Source: an uncultured Thiohalocapsa sp. (GTDB lineage: Bacteria > Pseudomonadota > Gammaproteobacteria > Chromatiales > Chromatiaceae). From it: a stretch of DNA of 64,000 bases. This document shows, one piece after another, positions 35,022 through 42,701 of this stretch. Each line of letters starts with the position of its first letter. Within the stretch, counting starts at the first letter, position 1. A program made the position numbers and the translations under genes. The stretch lies in NCBI RefSeq assembly GCF_913063425.1, contig NZ_CAJXYK010000011.1:1-64000 (forward strand), in the 5' to 3' direction. The notes beneath the pieces are model-generated. The model saw nothing but the letters and a program-made list of their open reading frames with translations. It did no database searches and was not told where the DNA came from.

Positions 35022-36169
35022 TGGTCCCAGCAAGACAAGGCCGTCCTATCCCTGACGCCCGCCGGCCGCTGCTCGCGGCGCTGGCGTGGCTGTCCGCGCT
35101 GGTGGCGCTGCCGGGGCCGGCCGCGGACCTGGTCCCCCTGAGCGCCGACGAGCAGGCCGCCTTCGGCATCGAGCTGGCGGCGCCCGAGCCTGCCGGCACC
35201 GCGCTGAGCCGCCGCTACCCCGGCAAGGTGGCGGTACCCAACCGCCAGCTGCGGGTGGTGGCGGCGCCCCAGGCCGGTGTCATCGAGGTCCTGCTGGTGG
35301 CCGAGGGCGAGCGCGTCGAGGCCGGGCAGGTGCTGGCGCGGCTCGCAAGCCCCGAGCTGGTGGCGGTGCAGGGCGACTACCTGGAGGCGCTGACCCGGCT
35401 CGGCCTCGCCGACAGCGAGCTGGCGCGGGAGCAGATGCTGCACCGCGAGGGCATCACCGCCGAGCGCCGGGTCATCGAGGCGCAGGCCAGACGCCGGGAG
35501 CTGGCCACCCTGGTGGACCAACACCGCCAGCGCCTCACGCTGGCCGGGCTCGAGCCGGCGGCCATCGCGGCGCTCGCCGAGAGCCGGCGCCTGTCCAGCA
35601 CCCTGCCGGTGCGCACCCCCATCGGCGGCGTGGTGCTGGAGCAGATGGCGGACACGGGCGAGTCCGTGGCCGCGTCGGCGCCGCTCTACCGCGTCGGCGA
35701 GCTGTCGCCGCTGTGGGTGGAGGTGCATGTGCCGGTGGATGCACTCGCGGGCGTCGCGGTGGGCGGCGGCGTGCGGCTGCCGGCCCTGGGTGTGGACGGG
35801 CGCATCATCACCGTGGGCCGCATGGTGCACGGCGAGGATCAGGGCGTGCTGGTGCGCGCCGAGGTCACGGCAGGCACCGAGGACCTGCGCCCGGGCCAGT
35901 TCACGGAGGTCCAGCTTCTCACCGGTGCCATGGGCGAGACCGACGGCCCCGGGCGCTGGCGCCTGCCCCGGGCCGCCGTGGTGCGGGACGCGGGCGACGC
36001 CTATGTGTTCGCCGCGGCCCAGGGCGGCTTCCGGGCGGTGCCGGTGACGGTGCTGGCCGAAGAAGACCGGACGCTGGTGGTGCGGGGTGATTTGTCGGCT
36101 TCTGATCAGGTGGCGGTGAGCGGCGTGGTGGCCCTGAAGGCGGCCTGGCTCGCGGGGGAAGGCAGCTGA
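35018..36169 (+). CDS. RND efflux periplasmic adaptor (CusB/CzcB-like)
   Basis: A 383-residue membrane fusion protein. An N-terminal hydrophobic segment (about residues 17-37) acts as signal or anchor. Lipoyl halves flank a hairpin (LRVVAAPQAGVIEVLLVAEG and TLPVRTPIGGVVLEQM), then a beta-barrel (GELSPLWVEVHVPVDALAG) and membrane-proximal domain. There is no Met-rich copper-binding N-terminus like that of E. coli CusB, so substrate assignment to copper is uncertain. It overlaps its neighbours by 4 nt and 1 nt, so the three genes are tightly coupled. Confidence 0.92.
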   Translation: MMVPARQGRPIPDARRPLLAALAWLSALVALPGPAADLVPLSADEQAAFGIELAAPEPAGTALSRRYPGKVAVPNRQLRVVAAPQAGVIEVLLVAEGERVEAGQVLARLASPELVAVQGDYLEALTRLGLADSELAREQMLHREGITAERRVIEAQARRRELATLVDQHRQRLTLAGLEPAAIAALAESRRLSSTLPVRTPIGGVVLEQMADTGESVAASAPLYRVGELSPLWVEVHVPVDALAGVAVGGGVRLPALGVDGRIITVGRMVHGEDQGVLVRAEVTAGTEDLRPGQFTEVQLLTGAMGETDGPGRWRLPRAAVVRDAGDAYVFAAAQGGFRAVPVTVLAEEDRTLVVRGDLSASDQVAVSGVVALKAAWLAGEGS

Positions 36170-39100
36170 TGCTGGCCCGGCTGATCCAATTCGCGCTCAC
36201 CCAGCGCCTGCTGATGCTGCTGGCGGTGCTGCTGCTTGCGGGCGCCGGCTGGCGGGCCTTCCAAGAGACGCCCATCGACGCCTTTCCGGACGTCTCCACC
36301 ACGCAGGTGAAGGTGATCGTCAAGGCGCCGGGCATGACGCCGGAGGAGGTGGAGTCGCGTATCACGGCCCTCATCGAGGTGGAAATGCTCGGCATCCCGC
36401 GGCAGACCATGCTGCGCTCCATCGCCAAATACGCGCTCACGGACATCACCGTGGACTTCGCGGAGGGCACAGACATCTACTGGGCCCGTCAGCAGGTCTC
36501 CGAGCGCCTCGCCGCCGTCTGGCCGGACCTGCCGGACGGTGTGACCGGCGGCATCGCGCCCATGACCACGCCCCTCGGCGAGATGCTGATGTTCAGCATC
36601 GAGGGCGGCGACCTGACCCTGGCGGAGAAGCGCGACCTGCTGGACTGGACTATCCGGCCGGCGCTGCGCTCGGTGCCCGGCGTGGCGGACGTGAACGCCC
36701 TGGGCGGCTTCGTGACCACCTTCGAGGTGGTGCCGGATCATGCCCGCATGGCCGCCTTCGGCGTGTCCCTGGCGGACCTGCGCGATGCCGTCGAGCGCAA
36801 CAACCGCAACGACGGCGCCGGGCGGCTGGACGAGGGCGAGGAAGCGCTGCTGGTGCGAAGCGAGGGCGCCATCGTCACGCTGGACGACCTCGCCGGCATC
36901 GTCGTCGGCGGCAGCGCGGGGCAGCCCGTGCGTGTGGCCGACATCGCCGCCGTGCGCCGCGCCGCGCTCACCCGCTACGGCGCCGTCACCCGCGACGGCG
37001 CCGGCGAGACCGTGGAGGGCCTGGTGCTTGGCCTGCGCGGGGCCAATGCCCGCGCGGTCGTCGACGCCGTCAAGGCCAAGCTCGCGGAGCTCAAGGCCGG
37101 GCTGCCGGAGGGCGTGGAGATCCAGGTCTTCTATGATCGCGGGGACCTGGTGGACAAGGCGGTGCACACGGTGAGCAAGGCCCTGGTTGAGGCCACGCTG
37201 CTGGTGCTGGTGCTGCTGGTGCTATTTCTCGGCGACCTGCGCGCGGCGCTGACGGTCGCGCTGATCCTGCCGCTGGCGGCGCTCGGCACCTTCATTCTCA
37301 TGCGCCAGTTCGGGTTGTCGGCGAACCTGATGTCGCTCGGCGGTCTGGCCATCGCCATCGGCATGCTGGTGGACGCGGCCGTGGTGGTGGTGGAGAACAT
37401 CGTGAGCCAGCTCTCGCGCCACGGCGGCGGCGACGAGGCAGACGGCGGGGGGCTCCAAGAAGGCCATCAGGGGCGCCGCCGCCTGCCGCGACTGCACCTG
37501 ATCTTCCGCGCGACGCGGGAGGTCTCGGTGCCCGTGGCTTCCGGTATCCTGATCATCATCATCGTCTTCCTGCCGCTCATGACGCTGCAGGGGCTGGAGG
37601 GCAAGCTGTTCGTGCCGGTGGCGCTGACCATCGTCTTTGCGCTCGCCAGCTCACTGCTGCTGTCGCTGACGGTCATCCCGACACTCGCGTCCTTCCTGCT
37701 CGGCAAGGGCGGCCATGGCGACCCCTGGGTGGTGCGCCAGCTGCTGCGGTTCTACACGCCGGTGCTGAACTGGTCCCTGCGCAACCAGTGGCTGGTGATC
37801 ATCGTCGCCCTGGCGCTGCTCGTGGGCACCGGTGCCCTCTACACCCGCATCGGCAAGGCCTTCATGCCCACCATGGACGAGGGCGATCTGGTGGTGCAGC
37901 TGGAGAAGCTGCCGTCCATCAACCTGGACGAGTCCATCGCCATCGACCAGCGGGTGCAGCGGGCCATCATGGACGCGGTGCCGGAGATGCGCGCCATCAT
38001 CGCCCGCACCGGGTCCGACGAGCTGGGGCTCGACCCCATGGGCCTGAACCAGACCGACAGCTTCCTGGTGCTGGCGCCGCGGGAGGAGTGGCGGTTCGAG
38101 ACCAAAGATGAGTTGATCGACGCCATCCGCGCCGTGCTGGAGCGCTTCCCGGGGCTCGACTACGCCTTCACCCAGCCCATCGAGATGCGCGTCTCGGAAA
38201 TGCTCACCGGCGTGCGCGGCGACTTGGCCGTCAAGGTCTTCGGCGGCGATCAGGCCGAGCTGAACCGCGTCACCGAGGAGATCGTCGGGGTGCTCGCGGG
38301 CATCGACGGCGCCCAGGACGTCTATACCCCGCGCAACGAGGGCGCCCAGTACCTGAACCTGGTGGTGGACCGCATGGCGGCGGGGCGCCTCGGCATCGAC
38401 GCCGATGCGCTTGCGGCGCTGCTGCGAGCGCAGGTGGAGGGACTCGACGTCGGCACCGTCTACCGCGAGGGCAAGCGCCGGCCCCTGGTGCTGCGCGGGG
38501 ACGAGGCCCTGCGCACCTCGCCGGCGCGCTTCAAGGGCCTGCAGGTGGCGACACCGGACGGACGCTCGGTGCCGCTCAGCAACCTGGTGACCATGGAGCG
38601 GGTCGAGGGCCCGGTGGCCCTGTCACGGGAGCTCGGCAACCGGCTCGCGGTGGCCATCGCCAACGTGGACGGGCGCGACCTGGTGGGCTTCGTGGAGGAG
38701 GCGAAGGCCGCCGTGGCCGAGCAGGTGGACCTGCCCGCCGGCTACTGGCTGGCCTGGGGCGGTGAGTTCGAGAACCAGCAGCGCGCCGCCGCGCGCCTGG
38801 CGCTCGTGGTGCCGGTGGCGCTGGGGCTGATCTTTCTGGTGCTCTTCTCCACCTTCGGCTCGGTGCGGCAGGCGCTGCTGGTGCTCTCTAACATCCCCTT
38901 TGCGCTCATCGGCGGCGTGGTGGGGCTCTACATCACCGGCGAGTACCTGTCGGTGCCGGCGTCCGTCGGTTTCATCGCCCTGCTCGGCATCGCGGTGCTG
39001 AACGGGGTGGTCATGGTGACCTGGTTCAAGCAGCTCCAGGCCCTCGGCCGGCCCATCGGCGAGGTCGTTGTGGAGGGCGCGAAGCGTCGCCTGCGGCCGG

Positions 39101-39270
39101 TGCTGATGACCGCGAGCATCGCCGCCTTCGGCCTGGTGCCGCTGCTGTTCGCCACCGGCCCGGGCTCGGAGATCCAGCGCCCGCTCGCCATCGTCGTCAT
39201 CGGCGGGCTGGTGTCATCCACGGCGCTGACGCTGATCCTGCTGCCGATTCTGTACCGCCGCTTCGGCTGA
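36169..39270 (+). CDS. Heavy-metal RND efflux pump (CusA/CzcA family)
   Basis: A 1033-residue inner-membrane pump with 12 membrane spans in two sets around two large periplasmic loops. The signature ETPIDAFPDVSTTQVKV is at about residue 30. The TM4 motif AIGMLVDAAVVVVEN (about 395-409) resembles the AxGxxxDAAxxxxEN form of copper/silver pumps more than the DFGxxxDGA form of zinc/cobalt pumps. A Gly/Asp/Glu-rich segment (HGGGDEADGGG, about 417) makes the following cytoplasmic loop longer than usual. Metal is driven out with proton import. Substrate is inferred from one motif only. Confidence 0.93.
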   Translation: MLARLIQFALTQRLLMLLAVLLLAGAGWRAFQETPIDAFPDVSTTQVKVIVKAPGMTPEEVESRITALIEVEMLGIPRQTMLRSIAKYALTDITVDFAEGTDIYWARQQVSERLAAVWPDLPDGVTGGIAPMTTPLGEMLMFSIEGGDLTLAEKRDLLDWTIRPALRSVPGVADVNALGGFVTTFEVVPDHARMAAFGVSLADLRDAVERNNRNDGAGRLDEGEEALLVRSEGAIVTLDDLAGIVVGGSAGQPVRVADIAAVRRAALTRYGAVTRDGAGETVEGLVLGLRGANARAVVDAVKAKLAELKAGLPEGVEIQVFYDRGDLVDKAVHTVSKALVEATLLVLVLLVLFLGDLRAALTVALILPLAALGTFILMRQFGLSANLMSLGGLAIAIGMLVDAAVVVVENIVSQLSRHGGGDEADGGGLQEGHQGRRRLPRLHLIFRATREVSVPVASGILIIIIVFLPLMTLQGLEGKLFVPVALTIVFALASSLLLSLTVIPTLASFLLGKGGHGDPWVVRQLLRFYTPVLNWSLRNQWLVIIVALALLVGTGALYTRIGKAFMPTMDEGDLVVQLEKLPSINLDESIAIDQRVQRAIMDAVPEMRAIIARTGSDELGLDPMGLNQTDSFLVLAPREEWRFETKDELIDAIRAVLERFPGLDYAFTQPIEMRVSEMLTGVRGDLAVKVFGGDQAELNRVTEEIVGVLAGIDGAQDVYTPRNEGAQYLNLVVDRMAAGRLGIDADALAALLRAQVEGLDVGTVYREGKRRPLVLRGDEALRTSPARFKGLQVATPDGRSVPLSNLVTMERVEGPVALSRELGNRLAVAIANVDGRDLVGFVEEAKAAVAEQVDLPAGYWLAWGGEFENQQRAAARLALVVPVALGLIFLVLFSTFGSVRQALLVLSNIPFALIGGVVGLYITGEYLSVPASVGFIALLGIAVLNGVVMVTWFKQLQALGRPIGEVVVEGAKRRLRPVLMTASIAAFGLVPLLFATGPGSEIQRPLAIVVIGGLVSSTALTLILLPILYRRFG

Positions 39271-39327
39271 GGCCGACGCGGAATACCGACCCCGGGGAGC
39301 TGCCCTCGGGTCCGACCCCGAGGACCG

Positions 39328-39633
39328 ATGATGACCGATTGCCTGCTGCATCTCATCGTGCCCGCGGCGCTGGAGGACGCGCTGGCGGAGTGGCTGTTGG
39401 AGCGCGACGACGTGCCGGGCTTCTCCAGCCTGCCGGTGGCGGGCCACGGCTCCTCTGAGCACTCCATGACCCTGGCCGAGCAGGTGGCTGGGCGCAGCCG
39501 GCGGGTGCTGTTCATGGTGGAGCTGCCGCAGCCGGTGGCGGAGCGGCTGCTGGCGGACCTCGCCGGCGCCTTCGCCGGCACCGGCCTGCATTGGTGGCTG
39601 GTGCCGGTGCTGAGCGCCGGGCGGCTGGATTGA
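39328..39633 (+). CDS. DUF3240 family protein, efflux-associated
   Basis: A 101-residue PII-like ferredoxin-fold protein (MTDCLLHLIVPAALEDALAE, ending LHWWLVPVLSAGRLD). DUF3240 genes are commonly the last gene of cus/czc operons. It may act as a small metal- or nucleotide-responsive regulator of the pump, as related CutA1/PII-like proteins do. It is 57 nt after the pump gene and co-directional. A conserved His (GHGSSEHS) is present near residue 44. Confidence 0.85.
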   Translation: MMTDCLLHLIVPAALEDALAEWLLERDDVPGFSSLPVAGHGSSEHSMTLAEQVAGRSRRVLFMVELPQPVAERLLADLAGAFAGTGLHWWLVPVLSAGRLD

Positions 39634-39899
39634 GGGGGATGGTCGTGGCGCGGGGTGGACAGGATGCGCAGCGCGCTCGGTGGTCACGCTGCGCTTTGCT
39701 GACCCCGCGCAGATGCCGGATCAGCGACCTGGTGATGCAGCGATGTGGAGTGGCTAAGCGCAGCGCATCCAGCGCCAGCCAAGGGACGTCGGGCGGACAA
39801 GCGAAGCCCATCCACCGCAAGCCAAGGCGGCGGATGCGCTTCGCCAAATACCTGAGCAAGGTCCGCCCGACCGTGCTCAGGTTGTTTTCCGAACCGTCG

Positions 39900-40301
39900 C
39901 TAACCGATCTTGTGGGCGATCTCCACCCGGCTGCCCGCCGGCGCCGCCACCGGGAGCCGGATGTAGAAATGCGCAGAGCGGGCCTGGCGGTTGCGCTTCA
40001 TAGGGTCGGTGCTGTCCGTGGCAAGGATGGTGCCGTCCGGGCCGATGACCTGCACTTCCACCCGGCCCGGGATCATGCCACGGAGCGGCAGCTGGTTGGC
40101 GATGTCGCCGCTGACGCTCATGGCGTCCGCGTCCTGCTGCACCCGCACGCGTGTGATCTCGAAGTGGCTTGTCGCGGAGGTCTGTACGGCGAGGTCGTCG
40201 CCGCCCGCAGCGGTGGGCTGGCCGGCGCAGGCGGCGCCGCTGAGGCTCATGGCGCCGGCGAGCATGGCGGCGATGGCGGTGTTCTGTCGATTGGATTTCA
40301 T
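39900..40301 (-). CDS. Secreted hypothetical protein
   Basis: A 133-residue protein starting at ATG 40301, preceded by AGGAG on the - strand. It has a basic start and a hydrophobic signal (MKSNRQNTAIAAMLAGAMSL, SGAACAG), possibly a lipoprotein with Cys near residue 25, though the lipobox is atypical. The mature part looks like a beta-sandwich (FEITRVRVQQDADAMSVSGD, VEVQVIGPDGTILA, HFYIRLPV). I do not recognise the family with certainty. It stands alone and points toward the efflux operon. Confidence 0.75.
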   Translation of the reverse strand: MKSNRQNTAIAAMLAGAMSLSGAACAGQPTAAGGDDLAVQTSATSHFEITRVRVQQDADAMSVSGDIANQLPLRGMIPGRVEVQVIGPDGTILATDSTDPMKRNRQARSAHFYIRLPVAAPAGSRVEIAHKIG

Positions 40302-40480
40302 GGGCTTGCGCTCCTGCCGGGTCGGCACCTGGTGTCTGCCTGCGAGCGGTTGCAGGCAGCCTTACCCAAAGCTTAGTGCGGCAAGCTGAAACCAGGCTGA
40401 ACGCGGCTGCGGGCAGGCGACAAACGCCGCCCCCCGGACAGATGCGCCGAGCTCGGGGCAGGTCTGGGCCGGTATTGGTG

Positions 40481-40562
40481 GGTCGGGTCAGCGCAGCGTA
40501 ACCCGACACCGCAAGGACAGAGCAGGGTAGGTCGGGTCAGCGCAGCGTAACCCGACACCGCG
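40481..40562. repeat. Two direct copies of a GTCGGGTCAGCGCAGCGTAACCCGAC element
   Basis: The palindromic unit starting GTCGGGTCAGCG and ending GTAACCCGACACCGC appears at 40481-40511 and again at 40530-40562, separated by 18 nt. It is an extragenic repeat family, also seen in degenerate form near 28440 and 32910. The 40302-40725 gap has no supported gene. Confidence 0.85.
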
Positions 40563-40725
40563 AGCCCGTATCCAGCTGATGCTCAGGTGACGCTGTCGCT
40601 GCCTCGACCTACGCCCAAGCGCTGCCCGGTCCCGCATGCCAGGGAATGTGGCGTGCAATGCGCCACCTGGGCAGGCCCACGCACAGCCCCTTCCAGCAGC
40701 CCCCCGTGTGACCCGCCGGCACCCC

Positions 40726-41187
40726 TCAGCCCACCGGCAAGGTGGTCCGCTCCACCACCCGCCGCAGCACGAAGCTGGAGTGCACGCCGCTGACCCCTTC
40801 GATGCGGGTGAGCTTGTTCAGCAACAGGTCCTGGTAGGCGTCCATGTCGCGCACGATGACCTTCAGCTGGTAGTCCGCATCGCGCCCGGTGATCAGGAAG
40901 CACTCCAGCACCTCCGGCATGGCCGCCACTTGGGCGTCGAAGTTGGCGAAGCGCTCCGGCGTGTGCCGGTCCATAGCAATGCTGAGAAAGGCGATGAGGT
41001 TCAGCCCCAGCGCCTTGGCGCTCAGCAGCGCCCGGTAGCCCTCGATGATTCCGGCCTCCTCCAGCGCCCGCACGCGCCGCAGGCAGGGCGACGGCGACAG
41101 CCCGATGCGGTCGGCCAGGTCCTGGTTGCTGATGCGGCCGTCCTGCTGGAGGATGTCGAGGATGCGTTTGTCGTAGGTGTCGAGCAT
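40726..41187 (-). CDS. Lrp/AsnC family transcriptional regulator
   Basis: A 153-residue protein: winged helix-turn-helix (residues 1-60; DTYDKRILDILQQDGRISNQ, then DLADRIGLSPSPCLRRVRAL), then the RAM ligand-binding domain (FLITGRDADYQLKVIVRDMD). It resembles full Lrp-type regulators that sense amino acids such as leucine. The start at 41187 gives the family's standard MLDTYDKRIL; the upstream in-frame extension is repeat-derived. No adjacent amino acid transporter identifies its effector, although leuA lies 1.5 kb away. Confidence 0.92.
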   Translation of the reverse strand: MLDTYDKRILDILQQDGRISNQDLADRIGLSPSPCLRRVRALEEAGIIEGYRALLSAKALGLNLIAFLSIAMDRHTPERFANFDAQVAAMPEVLECFLITGRDADYQLKVIVRDMDAYQDLLLNKLTRIEGVSGVHSSFVLRRVVERTTLPVG

Positions 41188-41293
41188 GCTGTGGCTCCGG
41201 CCATCGTGGAGGAGTTGGCGGTTGTCGGCGAGAGCGAGACCGATGCCCACAAGACTGCAAACCCATGTCCCGATGCCATCGGCGCCCGGGGGC

Positions 41294-41310
41294 GCCGACT
41301 TCCAGTCGGC
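41294..41310. repeat. REP-like palindrome GCCGACTTCCAGTCGGC
   Basis: A perfect dyad identical in core to the tandem pair at 23051-23128, in the gap upstream of the Lrp gene. Confidence 0.8.
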
Positions 41311-41446
41311 TGCCACCTGCACGGGCTCGATGCCCGCGCGGGTGGCTGCGCGACGACCGTGCGCCATTGGTGGGACGCGTTGGATTGACAGCAACCGAGC
41401 GGCCGTTGCGTGGGGCGCGCCGGATCAACTCTCCGGTGGCAGCCTG

Positions 41447-41483
41447 TAGCCCGGATGCAGCGAGGCGGAATCCGGGTCTGCCG
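41447..41483. repeat. CCCGGATGCAGCG...CGGAATCCGGG palindrome
   Basis: GTAGCCCGGATGCAGCG followed by AGGCGGAATCCGGGT forms an imperfect dyad of a type widespread in GC-rich proteobacteria. It lies just beyond the point where the RelE-like gene loses homology. Confidence 0.65.
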
Positions 41484-41573
41484 TCAGCCACCGCGTGCGC
41501 GTATGCACTACCGCCTGGCGTCGGGTTCCGTCTTCGGTTGATCCGAGTCCTGTTTGGACGGAGCGGTGAGGCA

Positions 41574-41830
41574 TCGAGGCCGTACCCCACGCGGATCACC
41601 AGCATCCGAACCTGTCGGTCCTGGATTTCGGCAATGACGCGACAGTTGCCGATGCGGTACTTCCACCAGCTGCCGAGGTCTGAGCCTTGCAGGGCTTCGC
41701 CCACGGCGCGGGGGTCGGCGGCCTCGTCGATGTGACGGCTCAGATAGGCCGCGATGCTTGCGGCGACGGGCTTATCGAGCTTCGCCGGCTCCTTCTTGGC
41801 GCGGTCGGCAAATCTAGTAGTCCAGGCCAA
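41574..41830 (-). pseudogene. RelE-type toxin with lost C-terminus and stop
   Basis: The - strand frame starts MAWTTRFADRAKKEPAKLDK and continues through GSWWKYRIGNCRVIAEIQDR to LVIRVGY, a clear RelE/ParE toxin. Intact relatives end within about ten residues of this point, commonly GHRREVY. Here the family match stops and the open frame runs on for about 330 more codons, to 40583, through repeats and antisense to the Lrp gene. The product, if made, carries a nonsense tail. It overlaps the antitoxin by 17 nt in the usual antitoxin-toxin order. Confidence 0.72.
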
Positions 41831-42044
41831 GCTCCCGCTCCACTCCGTCCAGCGAATTGGTCCGCTCGCCGCTCGCCAGAAACGCCGCGTGCCGCTGCCT
41901 GGCGATGGCGAGGTCCTCGAGATCGCCCAGGTACTCGGCCAGGGCCTCGGCGATCATGTCCGCCTCGCTGCGGCCGGTCTCGGCGCTGAGGCTGGTGAGC
42001 CGCTCGGCGAGCTCCCCGGGGATGTCGATGGAGAGGTTGGTCAT
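41814..42044 (-). CDS. RHH-type RelB-like antitoxin
   Basis: A 76-residue protein starting MTNLSIDIPGELAERLTSLS, a ribbon-helix-helix DNA-binding segment, followed by AETGRSEADMIAEALAEYLG and an acidic/amphipathic tail that would bind the toxin (ERTNSLDGVERELGLDY). This is the RelB/DUF6290-like antitoxin usually paired with RelE toxins. It is complete, whereas the toxin has lost its C-terminus. Such antitoxins normally repress their own promoter. Confidence 0.85.
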   Translation of the reverse strand: MTNLSIDIPGELAERLTSLSAETGRSEADMIAEALAEYLGDLEDLAIARQRHAAFLASGERTNSLDGVERELGLDY

Positions 42045-42701
42045 GGGGTGGCGAGCGCGAGGGTGAGCCGATGGCCCGAGTGTAGCGCAGGGCGTTCCCG
42101 CCCGCGTTCAGCGGCATGCTCAGTGATCCGCCTGCCTGCGGCGCTGCGCGCCGCGTGGCAGCAAGGCCCCGGTCCGCTCGCGCTGCCGGCAACGTCCGCA
42201 GAGCGCAGAGCGCCGGGAGCGGCGTGACACTGCGCAGAGATTGGTCAAGCATTCGTCGATGGCATCGGATTTGGTCTCTGGACGCCCTTGGGCCGATCGC
42301 GGATTGGCTGAGCGATCAATGCGTTATGGCGCGCCAAGCGGCGGATGCGCTGCGCTCATCTGGCCTTAGCCCTCGGGGCTGGTGGCTGGTGGCTGGTGGC
42401 TGGGGCCGATCTCCTGACGTTCGTACTCCGTACTTCGTACTCCGCGCATCTTCCGGGTGCCGCTCAAATTGCGCATGAAGCGCTGAAGGCGACAGGGTAT
42501 TGCTAAGTAAGCGCATCCATTCGGCATATTCGCAATCATCTGCCCGGCCGGTGCGCGCAGACTATCCATCGTCGGCCACAAGCCGGCACGGGGCCAGACC
42601 CACAAGGCAAAGGCCCGCTCCAGTGGCTTCAATCCCGCGACCGCAACCCGGCGCGGGCCGGAGCCGCCAACCCCGAATTCTCCAACCCCTTAGGCCGAAG
42701 C
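42045..42701. other. Intergenic region upstream of leuA with a heptamer repeat
   Basis: No gene is supported in 657 nt. At 42377-42403 a GGCTGGT heptamer occurs nearly four times in tandem; close by, ACTCCGTACTTCGTACTCCG is a short direct repeat. No leucine-rich leader peptide was seen before leuA, so no attenuator is claimed. Confidence 0.6.

Noticed and set aside
42630-42701. Possible leucine attenuator before leuA
   Set aside because: No short leader frame with clustered leucine codons and no terminator/antiterminator pair was found.
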